Positions 40,705 through 49,970 of a DNA stretch of 64,000 nt are shown here, in pieces (position 1 is the first letter of the stretch; each line of letters starts with the position of its first letter). The notes beneath the pieces were generated by a model, which saw only the letters and a program-made list of their open reading frames with translations, was not told the origin of the DNA and searched no databases. The position numbers and the translations under genes are program-made. Source of the stretch: Rhizobium anhuiense (GTDB lineage: Bacteria; Pseudomonadota; Alphaproteobacteria; Rhizobiales; Rhizobiaceae); contig NZ_ML133532.1 of NCBI RefSeq assembly GCF_003985145.1, positions 1 through 64,000 of the forward strand, written 5' to 3'.

Positions 40705-42141
40705 ATGCAGCCCAAGCCTCTCCCGACGTCCGCACAACCCGTCGTTGCCATCATTGGCGGCGGTATCTCCGGCGCCGGCGTCGCCTATCATCTCGCTAAG
40801 GCCGACTGCGGCGAGCGTCCTGCCATAGTGGTCTTCGAGCCGCGCGCCGAACTCGGCCGCGGCCTTGCCTATGACACGGATGATCCGGCTCATCGCATCA
40901 ATGTGCCGGCCGCCAAGATGAGCCTGCAGCCGGGCGACTTGAGTGAATTCCAGGCCTGGATCGAAGCCCGCGATGCCGTCGCCGACGATCCCGAGGCCAG
41001 GCAGCCCGATGGCTCATTCTTCCCCCGGCGTCGGCTCTTCGGCGAGTATGTCGCCTCCCTGCTGAAACCGCTGCTGGAAGACGGGAGCGTGCGTCATTGC
41101 CGCGCCGCGGTGACGGGTGTCGAACGCCGTGCCGGCCGCTGGTCGATCCTCGACGACAAGGGCGGCGTGACGGAGGCCGATATCGTCGCGATCGCCACCA
41201 GCCATCCGCCGCCGGCAGCTCCCGGCCGGCTTGCGATCCGGCTTGCGGCCCATCCCCGTTTCGTCGCCGATACCACCAAGCCCGGAGCGCTCGACGCTAT
41301 CCGCCCGCATGACCGGGTGCTGGTCATCGGCAACGGTCTGACGGCCGCCGATGTGATTGCCTCGCTGGCGCAGCGCGGACATGACGGTCCGGTGACCGCG
41401 ATCTCGCGGCGCGGTCTGCGGTCTCGCGGCCATGCGCCGGTGCCGCAGCCGCTCTTCGGCGATTTCGTCTCCGATGCGACCCATTCCGCCGTGTCGCTGC
41501 TGGCGGAGATCCGCACCGCCATCGATGCGGCGAAGGCTGACGGCATCAGCTGGCATGGCGTGATCGATCAGGTGCGGGCGCAGGGATACGAACTCTGGCA
41601 GGCGCTGCCGGTTGCCGAACGGCGCCGTCTCGTCCGTCATCTGCGTCCCTATTGGGACGTGCACCGTTTCCGGATCGCCCCGCAGGTCGAGGCCGTGCTC
41701 GACGCGGCGGTTGCTGCGGGCCGCCTCGATATCCTGGCCGGCTCGGTCGCCGATGCGCGCATCGAGGGCGAGTTGATCCTTTGCACCCTGCAGCCGCGTC
41801 ATCAGCGCCAGCCGCTGGAGAGACCTTATGACGCTGTCGTCGTCACCACCGGCCCGGCGCATGGCGGTATCCTCGAAACCCAGCCCTGGCTTGCAGCACT
41901 TGCGGCAGACGGTCATCTGGCGCTCGACCCGACCGGCCTCGGCCTTGCCTGTACCGAGCGTTCGGAGGCGATCGGCCCATCCGGACGGGCCGACCCCTCG
42001 CTGCTGATCTCCGGCCCGCTGGCGCGCGGCACGTTCGGCGAGCTGATGGGACTGCCGCAGGTGACCGAGCATGCCTTCTTCGTCGCCGGCGAGATCGCCG
42101 AAAAGCTGAGGATGCGCGCGACGAATAGGCATCCTGCCTGA
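40705..42141 (+). CDS. FAD/NAD(P)-binding protein of unknown function (NAD_binding_9 type)
   Basis: A 478-residue flavoprotein-like protein. The N-terminal dinucleotide motif is VAIIGGGISGAGVAYHL (about residues 13-29). FEPRAELGRGLAYDTDDPAHRINVPAAKMSLQPGD is the hallmark of the FAD-NAD(P)-binding PF13454 group, and a second nucleotide motif (VLVIGNGLTAADVIASLAQRG) starts near residue 208. Relatives occur beside siderophore, nitrosating or thiol-related genes, but the substrate is not known. No strong ribosome-binding site is seen before the ATG. It stands alone between osmC and the exporter gene. Confidence 0.78.
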   Translation: MQPKPLPTSAQPVVAIIGGGISGAGVAYHLAKADCGERPAIVVFEPRAELGRGLAYDTDDPAHRINVPAAKMSLQPGDLSEFQAWIEARDAVADDPEARQPDGSFFPRRRLFGEYVASLLKPLLEDGSVRHCRAAVTGVERRAGRWSILDDKGGVTEADIVAIATSHPPPAAPGRLAIRLAAHPRFVADTTKPGALDAIRPHDRVLVIGNGLTAADVIASLAQRGHDGPVTAISRRGLRSRGHAPVPQPLFGDFVSDATHSAVSLLAEIRTAIDAAKADGISWHGVIDQVRAQGYELWQALPVAERRRLVRHLRPYWDVHRFRIAPQVEAVLDAAVAAGRLDILAGSVADARIEGELILCTLQPRHQRQPLERPYDAVVVTTGPAHGGILETQPWLAALAADGHLALDPTGLGLACTERSEAIGPSGRADPSLLISGPLARGTFGELMGLPQVTEHAFFVAGEIAEKLRMRATNRHPA

Positions 42142-42229
42142 TTTTCGATCAATATGTCGCTCTTCGGCTGTCGCCGGCGATCGACTTCTGATACGCACCC
42201 GGCATCCGGGTGACCAAAATATCGAGATC

Positions 42230-43123
42230 ATGTCGCAGCCTGCCTCCACCCTTTCCGAAGCCTCGCCTTCCAATCGTTTTGCCCTTGCGGCCCTCCTTCT
42301 CGGCGGAGCGGCGATCGGCGGCTCGCCGATCTTCGTCAGGCTGTCCGAGGTCGGTCCGATGGCGACCGCCTTCTGGCGCGTGGCGCTGGCGCTGATCCCG
42401 ATCTTCATCGTCTCGCTGATGAAGAAGGAGAGGGGTCCGAAGCCGCAAAATCTTTCCGACTACGGCATGCTGGTTCTCCCGGGCGTCATGCTGGCGCTCG
42501 ATCTCGGCGCCTGGCACCTGTCGCTCACCATGACGTCGGTCGCCAATGCGACGCTGCTTGCCAACCTTGCGCCGGTTTTCGTCACGCTGATCGCCTTCCT
42601 CTTTTTCAGCGCGCAGATCAGCCGCATCTTCATCCTCGGACTTGCCGTGGCGCTCTGCGGCGTCGTCATTCTAAAGGGCGGGCCGGCAGCTGTCGGCAAT
42701 GGCGATCTCAGCGGCGACGGCATGGCGATGATCGCCGCCTTCTTCTATGCCTGCTACATCCTGGCGATCGGCAGGCTGCGCAGCCGGTTCGATACGATCC
42801 GCATCATGTTGTGGAGCACGGCCTGCGCCGCCGTCTGCATCTTTCCGATCGGCCTCATCTATGAGGGCCATATGCTGCCCGCGACCGTCTATGGCTGGTC
42901 GATCGTTTTCGGCCTGGCTTTTATCAGCCATGCCGGCGGGCAGGTGGCGATCACCTATGCGCTCGCCTATCTGCCGCCGGCCTTTTCCTCGCTGACGCTG
43001 CTGTTGCAGCCGGTCGTCGCGGCCATCCTCGCCTGGGCGTTGCTGAGCGAGGCGATCGGGGCGATGCAGGCGCTCGGCGGCGCCATCGTGCTTGCCGGCA
43101 TCATGGTTGCCCGCCGCGGCTGA
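42230..43123 (+). CDS. EamA/DMT family transporter
   Basis: A 297-residue inner-membrane protein with ten predicted helices in two EamA repeats (residues about 14-140 and 150-295). Typical family segments are FALAALLLGGAAIGGSPIFVRLSEVGPMATAFWRVALAL and, in the second half, LTLLLQPVVAAILAWALLSEAIGAMQALGGAIVLAGI. DMT proteins usually export small metabolites or amino acids. The gene ends 3 bases before a convergent gene. No substrate can be proposed. Confidence 0.87.
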   Translation: MSQPASTLSEASPSNRFALAALLLGGAAIGGSPIFVRLSEVGPMATAFWRVALALIPIFIVSLMKKERGPKPQNLSDYGMLVLPGVMLALDLGAWHLSLTMTSVANATLLANLAPVFVTLIAFLFFSAQISRIFILGLAVALCGVVILKGGPAAVGNGDLSGDGMAMIAAFFYACYILAIGRLRSRFDTIRIMLWSTACAAVCIFPIGLIYEGHMLPATVYGWSIVFGLAFISHAGGQVAITYALAYLPPAFSSLTLLLQPVVAAILAWALLSEAIGAMQALGGAIVLAGIMVARRG

Positions 43124-43126
43124 TCG

Positions 43127-44683
43127 TCAGCGATTTTCCTGCAGCAGCCATTTCTGGATGATCGGAATGTCGGCATCGCCGAGATCGTGGCCGCCGGGGA
43201 TGACGTCGGAATCGACGGTGGCGCCCGAACTCTTCAGCCTCTCTTCCAGTTCGCTCGCATATTTGCCGTAGGCATCGGTCTTGCCGCTGATGACGAGCAG
43301 GTCCGTGCCTTTGAGATCGGCATGCGGATAGTCGCTGAGCACCGGCATGGAGCGCAGCAGCACCGCCTTGTGAACCAGGTTCGGGTGCAGGTAAAGCAGC
43401 GAGTTCAACAGGTTGGCGCCATTGGAATATCCGACATAGACGACCTTCTGAGGATCGAGCCCGTAGGATTTGACGGCGCCTTCGATGAAGGCCGCGAAGG
43501 CTTCGGCCTCGGTCTTGATATCGTTCTGGTCGAAGGAGAAGGGGGTGATGCGCTTGTACCAGCGCGGAAAACCTTCTTCCGTTGCCCGGCCGCGCACGCC
43601 GAGCAGCGTCGCCCGCGGCGCCGCCTTGTTCAGGAGCGGCATCAGCGTCGTCTCATTGCCGCCGGAACCGTGCAGCAGCACGAAGACGCTGCCATCGGGA
43701 TCGGGGGGCGTATAGAAGCGATGGACGAATGGCAGCTCGCGATAGTTGACGCGCGGCTGGCCGGGCATCGAAAACTGCGGCAGCACCACCTTCAGGTCAT
43801 GGAGATTGGTGATGGCTTCGGGCGGGGAGAACAGCTTCGTCCCCAGAGCGGCCTGTTCTTCGTCCACGGTCATGCCGGGCTTGTCGGTGGCAAGCTCCAC
43901 CAGCGTGCCGCCGGGTTCGCGGGCATAAAGCGAGCGGAAATATTTGCGGTCGTGCATGTTGGTCGGCGATGCATCGGTCGCTTCCAATGCCTTGCGCACC
44001 GAAAGCAGCGTGTCCTCGTTCGCGGCGCGGAAGGCGACGTGATCGACCGTGCCGGTGCCCGGCGCGCCGGACCAGAAGCCGCGCGCATCGCGCACGTCGA
44101 TGACGTCGCCGGATTGCGACACCAGCCTGTCGATCGTGCCACGATTGGCCTGGAAGCGATAACCGAAATGGGTCTCGAGGAAGCTGCGGCTTTCGGCAGG
44201 CTTCTCCGTCAGCATGGTGGCGCCGCGCACGCGCTGGACGGCATGCTCGATCGGGATCGAGGCGCCGTCCCAGGCGGCCGGTGATGCCAGGGTCTTCGTG
44301 CCTGCGAGCTTGAGGATGATGTTGTCGGGGTCCTTCAGCCGCAGCACAGGCTCGCCGAATTCGTCGGCCGGCCCCTCCGAGCGCAGGCCGAAGCTCATGG
44401 CGCGCGTCAGCCAATAGCCGATGCTGGCGGGATCGATCGACAGCGATATTTCGCTGATCTGGCCGAAGCCCACCCGGCCGGGCGCGCCATCTTCCCAAGC
44501 GAGAAAGGTGAGGAGGGAACCCGGCGTCCCCGCCGCATCGCCATAGAAGAGATGAAGCTGCGTCGCATCCTCGTAACCGGCTGTCTGCTTGACGAGCCGC
44601 ATGCCGAGAAACCCGGCGTAGAAGTCCACGTTCGCCTGCACCTTTCGGGTTACGGCCGTGACGTGATGAATGCCTGATACCAT
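43127..44683 (-). CDS. Fusion of MhqO-like ring-cleaving dioxygenase and MhqD-like hydrolase
   Basis: A 518-residue two-part protein. Residues 1-285 contain two VOC/glyoxalase modules (GIHHVTAVTRKVQANVDFYAGFLGMRLVKQTAGYED; later TVDHVAFRAANEDTLLSVRKAL and REPGGTLVELATD) as in MhqO-type dioxygenases. Residues about 325-518 form a carboxylesterase/phospholipase domain with VFVLLHGSGGNETT, the nucleophile elbow VGYSNGAN and the GGHDL histidine, as in MhqD. In Bacillus subtilis mhqO and mhqD are neighbours in a hydroquinone-detoxification operon. The fused form suggests successive cleavage and hydrolysis of quinol products. Start at 44683, with an AGGA upstream. Confidence 0.83.
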   Translation of the reverse strand: MVSGIHHVTAVTRKVQANVDFYAGFLGMRLVKQTAGYEDATQLHLFYGDAAGTPGSLLTFLAWEDGAPGRVGFGQISEISLSIDPASIGYWLTRAMSFGLRSEGPADEFGEPVLRLKDPDNIILKLAGTKTLASPAAWDGASIPIEHAVQRVRGATMLTEKPAESRSFLETHFGYRFQANRGTIDRLVSQSGDVIDVRDARGFWSGAPGTGTVDHVAFRAANEDTLLSVRKALEATDASPTNMHDRKYFRSLYAREPGGTLVELATDKPGMTVDEEQAALGTKLFSPPEAITNLHDLKVVLPQFSMPGQPRVNYRELPFVHRFYTPPDPDGSVFVLLHGSGGNETTLMPLLNKAAPRATLLGVRGRATEEGFPRWYKRITPFSFDQNDIKTEAEAFAAFIEGAVKSYGLDPQKVVYVGYSNGANLLNSLLYLHPNLVHKAVLLRSMPVLSDYPHADLKGTDLLVISGKTDAYGKYASELEERLKSSGATVDSDVIPGGHDLGDADIPIIQKWLLQENR

Positions 44684-44767
44684 CGAGAGCAGTCCTGATT
44701 GAAGCGGCGTCGTCAGGAGCGCGAGTATGAGAGCTGCGAAGGTCATACCGTTGCCAATGACCGTCGC

Positions 44768-46363
44768 TTAGTTTTGTTCCGCACAAAGTGCAAGCGAATC
44801 GCCGCGCTGCAGCAATTCCAAATGTTCGACATCTTCGAGTGCCTCTTCCAGTTGCTGCAGGGTCGGCGGCTTGACCATATAGGCGCGCGCGCCGAGATTT
44901 CTGGCCCGCCGCATGTCGGTCTCATCGCTTGAGGTGCTCAGGATGCAGACGGGAATTCGCTTGAGGCGGACATCGGCGGAAAGCGCATGCAGCACCTCGA
45001 AGCCGTCCATGATCGGCATGTTGATGTCGAGCAGCATCAGGTCGATCTGCGGCACATCGGCGATGCCGGCGCGCTCTTCAAGCAGCCGCATCGCCTCGCG
45101 TCCATTGGTGGCGACATGCAGGTTGAAATTCACCTTCTCCCGGCGCATCAGCTTGATCTTGAGAATCTGGATGTCGGCCGGGCTGTCTTCCACCAGCAGC
45201 ACTTCGGCGAGCCTGCCCGAACCTTCGCCTGGCTGCTCCGCCGGCCTGGCGCTGTGCGGGATGGCCGATGCGGCCGGCGGCGCGGGCCTTGCCTCGGCGA
45301 GCGGCACTTCGACAACGAAGGTGGCGCCCGGCCCATTTTCCGGCTCGCACCAGATCGAGCCGCCATGCAACTGCGCGATGCGGCGGCAGATGGCAAGGCC
45401 GAGCCCGGTGCCTTCGATGCCACGGCCGACGAGGCGCTTGAACGGCTGGAAGATCAGTTCGCGGTGCTCGGGATCAATGCCGGGTCCGTTGTCGCGCACT
45501 GTGAGACGGCAGATATCGCGCTGCGCTTGCCCGGTGATGCTGACCTCCGGAACCTTCTGGTCGCAATAGCGGATGGCATTCGACACCAGGTTCTGCAAAA
45601 GCTGGGTCAGCAGTGTCGCATCGCCCATCACCTCAGGCAGCGCCCCGCGGATGATGACGGCTCCGCGGCTCTCGGTCTGCTGACGCAGATTGTCCTCCAC
45701 CTGGTCGAGCACAGCGGAGAGCGAGACCGGCCTGAGCTCCGGTCCGCCGGAGGCCTCGAGCCTGGTGAAGCCCGAGACCTTGACGATCAGATCTTCCATA
45801 TGGTCGGCGGCGCTGAGCACGTAATCGAGCAGTTCACGGTCTTCGGCCGGAAGCGCCGACGACCCGTGCAGGATGCGGCTGAAGGATTTGATCGTCCGCA
45901 GCGGCTCCTTCAGATCATGGGCCATGGCGCGCGTGAAGATCTCGAGCGACTGCCGCTTCTGCTCCAGCTTTGCTTCCAGCATGCCGTGCATGATGGCGTT
46001 CTGGATGCAGCGATGCAGTGTTTCCGGCGACAGAGAATCCTTTGTCAGATAGTCGCGCGCCCCGCTCTTCATCACCTCGACGGCCACGGTTTCGCTGCCC
46101 TGGCCGGTCAGCATGATGACGTTGGCGGCGGGATCGGCCTCCAGGATATCGGCAAGAACGCCGAGACCGTCGCGCCCCGGAAGCGAATAGTCGAGCAGGA
46201 TGCAGTTCGGCCGTTTCCGGCCGTTCAACGCCAGGCCCTCTTCACCTGTCTCCGCCTCCACGACCGTATAGGCGGTGCTGGAGACGCGGCCCAATATGCG
46301 GCGATAGACCTCGCGATCGTCGATATTGTCGTCGATGATGAGAATGCTGCAGACTTCCGCCAA
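44768..46363 (-). CDS. Hybrid sensor kinase with receiver domains at both ends
   Basis: A 531-residue cytoplasmic protein. Residues 1-125 are a receiver (ILIIDDNIDDREVY; CILLDYSLPGRDG with the phospho-Asp). HisKA has its histidine at 149 (AMAHDLKEPL), and HATPase_c covers about 240-355 (NAIRYC N-box; DNGPGIDPEH; GTGLGLAICRR). A second receiver occupies about 400-525 (VLLVEDSPADIQILKIKL; LMLLDINMP). The start is a TTG at 46363 with GAGGA upstream; no ATG is near. It follows the stand-alone receiver gene by 4 bases. REC-HK-REC layout suggests a phosphorelay node that receives signals from its neighbours instead of sensing directly. Confidence 0.88.
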   Translation of the reverse strand: MAEVCSILIIDDNIDDREVYRRILGRVSSTAYTVVEAETGEEGLALNGRKRPNCILLDYSLPGRDGLGVLADILEADPAANVIMLTGQGSETVAVEVMKSGARDYLTKDSLSPETLHRCIQNAIMHGMLEAKLEQKRQSLEIFTRAMAHDLKEPLRTIKSFSRILHGSSALPAEDRELLDYVLSAADHMEDLIVKVSGFTRLEASGGPELRPVSLSAVLDQVEDNLRQQTESRGAVIIRGALPEVMGDATLLTQLLQNLVSNAIRYCDQKVPEVSITGQAQRDICRLTVRDNGPGIDPEHRELIFQPFKRLVGRGIEGTGLGLAICRRIAQLHGGSIWCEPENGPGATFVVEVPLAEARPAPPAASAIPHSARPAEQPGEGSGRLAEVLLVEDSPADIQILKIKLMRREKVNFNLHVATNGREAMRLLEERAGIADVPQIDLMLLDINMPIMDGFEVLHALSADVRLKRIPVCILSTSSDETDMRRARNLGARAYMVKPPTLQQLEEALEDVEHLELLQRGDSLALCAEQN

Positions 46364-46367
46364 TCTG

Positions 46368-46793
46368 TCAGTCCTCGAGCGGCAGGATCGCGATTTCGAA
46401 CCAGTATTCCTTCAGCCGCTGGATCGCAGCGAAGAGCCCGTCAAGATCGACCGGCTTCTGCACATAGGTATTGGCGCCGAGCGCATAGCAGCCTTCGATA
46501 TCGCGCTCGTCGTCGGAGGTCGTGAGGATCACCACCGGGATCTTGCGCCAGCCGGCGTTCGATTTGATCGCCTCCAGCGTCTTGCGGCCGTCAAGGCCCG
46601 GCATGTTGAGATCGAGCAGGATCAGCCCCGGTTTCGGTGCCATCACGCCGAGCATGTCGAGCGCTTCCTGCCCCGAGGCCGCCCAGCGGATCGAGTTGCG
46701 CAGGTTGGTGCGTTTGAAGGCGCGCATCGTTGCTTCGAAATCGTCTTCGCTGTCCTCGACGATCAGGATTGGTTGCGTGTCACGCTGCTGCAT
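46368..46793 (-). CDS. Rcp1-like single-domain response regulator
   Basis: A 141-residue receiver-only protein (PILIVEDSEDDFEATMRAFKRTNL; LILLDLNMPGLDGRKTLEAIKSN; VVILTTSDDERDI; TYVQKPVDLDGLF). The acidic pair, phospho-Asp, Thr and Lys are all present. The 'SEDD' variant and the extended alpha4-beta5 region resemble Rcp1-type regulators found with phytochrome-like kinases. The start at 46793 overlaps the end of the upstream kinase gene by 14 bases, so the two are coupled. It probably shuttles phosphate from that kinase to the hybrid kinase downstream. Confidence 0.87.
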   Translation of the reverse strand: MQQRDTQPILIVEDSEDDFEATMRAFKRTNLRNSIRWAASGQEALDMLGVMAPKPGLILLDLNMPGLDGRKTLEAIKSNAGWRKIPVVILTTSDDERDIEGCYALGANTYVQKPVDLDGLFAAIQRLKEYWFEIAILPLED

Positions 46794-48948
46794 TCTGCCC
46801 CTCGCGCTTTCTTCCCAGGGTGAAATAGAACGTCGTGCCGGCGCCGACCTCGGATTCCAGCCAGATATCGCCATTGTGTCGCGCGATGATCTTGCGAACG
46901 AAGGTGAGGCCTGCTCCGGTACCATCTTCGGAATCCTGCGACTTTTCCAGCCTTTTGAAAATGCGGAAAATGTCCTCATGGAATTCCTGGGGTATGCCCT
47001 TGCCGTTATCTCTAACGAAAAACACGTTGCGGGCAACCGTGCCGTCCTGGCCGACGAACCGGTCGAGGTAACCGATCGAGACGAGCGGCGCCGGCTTGTC
47101 GTTGTATTTGATCGCATTGGTGATGAGATTGCGGAACACTTCGGTCAATCGCGGCGCGTCGCAGACCACGTCCGGCAGCCGGCCGTCGATGATGACCTTG
47201 GCATGCCGTTCCTCGAGCAGCAGCTCCATCGTCGCGACGACATCCTTGACGATCAGGCTGATGTCGGTGCGTTTGACTGCTAGTTGCTGCCGCCCGAGCC
47301 GGGAGAAATACAGAAGGTCGTTGACGAGTTTCTCCATGCGCTGGCTGAGACGTACGAGCCGGTTCAGCCGGCGTACGCCGTCGACGTCGAGCTTGTCTTC
47401 GTAGTCCTCCAGGAGGAAGCGGGAGTGGTTGTGCAGGCCGCGCAGCGGTTCCTTCAGATCATGCGAGGCGATATAGGCGAATTCATCGAGGTCGTGGTTG
47501 CTGCGCTCGAGTTCGGCCGTATAGGCCTCGAGCTGGGCAAGCGTCGCCTTCATCCGTTCTTCCTGCCGGACGCGCTCGCTGATATCACGCACGATGCCGA
47601 CGAAGATCTTCGTATCGCCGGTGACGACGGTGCTGATGGAAACATCGATCGGAAAGACGATGCCGTTCTTGCGGCGTCCGGAGACCATGCGCGTCGTGCC
47701 GATGATCCGTTCCTCGCCGGTCTGCCGGTAATGGGCGAGATAGCCGTCGTGCTCGGAATGGTAGGGTTCGGGCATCAGCATCTTGATGTTCCGGCCGATC
47801 GTGTCCTGCGGGGAGTAGCCGAACATGCTTTCCGCCGCCGGATTGAAGCTCCTGATCGTTCCACGATCGTCGATGACGACGACGGCATCAGGCGTGCCGC
47901 GCAACAACGCGCCGAAGCGGACGCGCTCGGTTTCGAGGTTATAGTTGTTGCGCATGAAATAGAAGACGAGGATCGCGATCAGCCAGAGCGTGGCGGCCGT
48001 AATCGTGCGGTTGGCGATCTCCTGCCAGAACGTCGCCTCGTCGTGCCTGACGGCGAAGAAGCCGAGCATCAGCAGCACGGTGCAGGCAAAGGCGAAGAAA
48101 AGCGGCGCGTTCCTGTTGCCGAACCAGAGCGCCGTCAGCACCAGCGGCACGTAGAGAATGCCGTTGGCGACACCCAGCGGCGTATAGAGATCGACGAGAA
48201 GGCCGGTGAAGCACACGGCAGCCGGGATCCAGAGCGGGATCTGCGCCCGGTTTGCCGGCTGCATCCACCAGGAGCGGGCGAGAAGCCCCGCGCCGAAGAT
48301 CACCATGCCGACCGCCGTATGCAGCGCCATCGCTGCATAGGGCCCCCAACGGTAGCCCTGTTCGGCATCGGTGACGTAGCTCGCCAGCGCGATCATGCCG
48401 AGCGTCATGACGACGTAGCTCGTCAGCTCCTGCACCACCTGGCTTTTCCTCTCCACCGGGAGCGAAAGCAGCAGCGAAAGATTGGCGATCAGGAAGATCA
48501 ACGCCGTATTCGGCCCCATGCCGCCGCCGATCTGCACAATGAAAGCGGGGGGAACCAGGAAGCGCGAGATCAACACGTCGACATTGTGGAAAGTCCGGCC
48601 GATCGTGACGATTTCCACGAGCCGGGCTGCGGCAAACGCCGCTGCAAGTCCCGCCGTCATCGTAGCCGTTATTCGAAAACGGCGGCCGGTCAGTGTCGAG
48701 GCGGCAAGCCCCGTCCCGGAAAGCACGAAGCAGAGCGCAGTGTTGAAGGCCATCGACGGAAAGCCGGGAACCAGCGAAATGATGATCTCGACCTGCAGCA
48801 GCCAGCCGGCAAGGGCGGTCACGCCGAGAAGGACCATCAGGCAGCCGACGGCAATCGCAAAGGCACGGTAGTGCCGCCTTCGCTGGTCCTGCAGGTCCAC
48901 GTCGCTGCTATCCTGCACCCGCCTATTCTCCTTGGTTTGCGCGGTCAT
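46780..48948 (-). CDS. Membrane-bound PAS sensor histidine kinase
   Basis: A 722-residue kinase. Residues about 25-340 contain eight or more hydrophobic helices forming an integral membrane sensor without a large periplasmic loop (MASE-like). A PAS domain spans about 345-460 (LLRGTPDAVVVIDDRGTIRSFNPAAESMFGYSPQD). HisKA has its histidine at 496 (IASHDLKEPL), and HATPase_c follows (ITNAIKYND; DNGKGIP; GTGAGLTFVRK). I use the ATG at 48948. A TTG 50 codons earlier would add a basic segment reaching the divergent promoter. The first gene of the minus-strand three-gene signalling operon. Confidence 0.87.
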   Translation of the reverse strand: MTAQTKENRRVQDSSDVDLQDQRRRHYRAFAIAVGCLMVLLGVTALAGWLLQVEIIISLVPGFPSMAFNTALCFVLSGTGLAASTLTGRRFRITATMTAGLAAAFAAARLVEIVTIGRTFHNVDVLISRFLVPPAFIVQIGGGMGPNTALIFLIANLSLLLSLPVERKSQVVQELTSYVVMTLGMIALASYVTDAEQGYRWGPYAAMALHTAVGMVIFGAGLLARSWWMQPANRAQIPLWIPAAVCFTGLLVDLYTPLGVANGILYVPLVLTALWFGNRNAPLFFAFACTVLLMLGFFAVRHDEATFWQEIANRTITAATLWLIAILVFYFMRNNYNLETERVRFGALLRGTPDAVVVIDDRGTIRSFNPAAESMFGYSPQDTIGRNIKMLMPEPYHSEHDGYLAHYRQTGEERIIGTTRMVSGRRKNGIVFPIDVSISTVVTGDTKIFVGIVRDISERVRQEERMKATLAQLEAYTAELERSNHDLDEFAYIASHDLKEPLRGLHNHSRFLLEDYEDKLDVDGVRRLNRLVRLSQRMEKLVNDLLYFSRLGRQQLAVKRTDISLIVKDVVATMELLLEERHAKVIIDGRLPDVVCDAPRLTEVFRNLITNAIKYNDKPAPLVSIGYLDRFVGQDGTVARNVFFVRDNGKGIPQEFHEDIFRIFKRLEKSQDSEDGTGAGLTFVRKIIARHNGDIWLESEVGAGTTFYFTLGRKREGQNAAA

Positions 48949-49110
48949 TTTTTCCGAAATCAACGAATACTCAATAGGCAAAGGGAAGGCGATGTCGCGC
49001 TTTTTGCGAAATGCCTTGCGGTAATATATATCGAACTTTCGTGAAACCGCGGTATCGTGATTTCTAAGGACAGCGACGTTCGTTCGAACAATATCCAATC
49101 ACGGTGATGG

Positions 49111-49488
49111 ATGCCGACCCTATTTTACGTCGATGACAGCAGGGATGACCTCTTTTATCTCGACTATATCAGCCGGAAGCAGCAGATAGACGTCGATCTA
49201 TTCTGCTTTTCGACAGCCGATATGGCGCTGGAGGCGTTGGAGGCGCGCGCGGCGGAAGGCAAGGCCGTGCCCGATCTGTTGATCACCGATCTCTACATGC
49301 CGCTCGATAGCGGCACTGGCCTGGTGCTGAGCCTGCGCCGGGATGTTCGGTTCAAGTCGATGCGGCTTGCGATCTGCAGCGGATCGGATGCCGATGAGGA
49401 TCGCGCGCGTGCGCTTGAGGCCGGCGCCGATTTCTATCTCGAAAAACCCCTTGACCTTGCCGCAGTCATTCTCAATCTTGAAGTGTAG
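49111..49488 (+). CDS. Single-domain response regulator, divergent from the PAS kinase
   Basis: A 125-residue receiver (TLFYVDDSRDDLFYLDYISRKQQIDVDLFCF; LLITDLYMPLDSGTGLVLSLRRD; LAICSGSDADEDRARALEAGADFYLEKPLDL). All catalytic positions are present: DD, the phospho-Asp, Ser and Lys. No output domain. It is divergent from the PAS-kinase operon with about 160 bases between, so the two likely share a control region. It may act as a phosphate sink or protein-protein switch in the same network. Confidence 0.85.
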   Translation: MPTLFYVDDSRDDLFYLDYISRKQQIDVDLFCFSTADMALEALEARAAEGKAVPDLLITDLYMPLDSGTGLVLSLRRDVRFKSMRLAICSGSDADEDRARALEAGADFYLEKPLDLAAVILNLEV

Positions 49489-49970
49489 GAAACGACGTCA
49501 GTCCGGCGGCCTGTTTTCTGCCGCTTGCCTGGAGCATCCGACAAACCGCAATTGACAAGGTCGGGGGCGCAACACAAGATGCAACCGAAGCGAAGGAAAT
49601 GGAACGCAAAATAAGCGCTGAGAGAACCGATGAACCCGCGTTCGCCGCCACGAACATCAGCCAACCCCTTAGCTGAATGGGTCTATCGGTTCTCTCGCGC
49701 TTACGTCTGGCACTGCCTTCTCGCATTCATGGATGTTGAACACGAGAAGATTTACGATACCCAGGTAAGAACTACTGCCCCTCAGTAAAATCTGCCCGTG
49801 CATCACCTGTAGTTGAGATAATTGATGATTTCCGCCTTAAATATCGAAAGTCCCCGTTTTCGATATCTCTCATCAAGTTGTCTCGCAATTTTTGTAGCTC
49901 TTCGCGTCTAAGACGTATATCCCAAGATTTCGGGATCGGAGGCATCGGCGGGAGGAGAGGAAGAGTGGGA
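49489..49970. other. Intergenic region with a branched inverted-repeat element
   Basis: No gene is well supported in these 482 bases. The main feature is the 77-base inverted-repeat element at 49620-49696. A minus-strand frame at 49772-49978 of 68 codons is possible but starts with TTG, has no ribosome-binding site and overlaps the start of the LuxR-type gene. Confidence 0.5.
49620..49696. repeat. 77-base imperfect inverted repeat able to fold as a three-way junction
   Basis: Outer arms of 18 bp (49620-49637 and 49679-49696) pair except for two bases; the first 12 (GAGAGAACCGAT/ATCGGTTCTCTC) pair perfectly. Between them two small hairpins are possible: GTTCG-N6-CGAAC and CAGC-N10-GCTG. The fold is tRNA-like in outline but has no tRNA features. 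It may be a MITE-like repeat, a bidirectional terminator or a small structured RNA. Confidence 0.55.

Noticed and set aside
47284..49044. 586-codon open frame on the plus strand
   Set aside because: It is antisense to the PAS kinase gene at 46780-48948, and its composition (His, Arg, Asp, Gly rich, no domain) is that expected from reversing a GC-rich gene.
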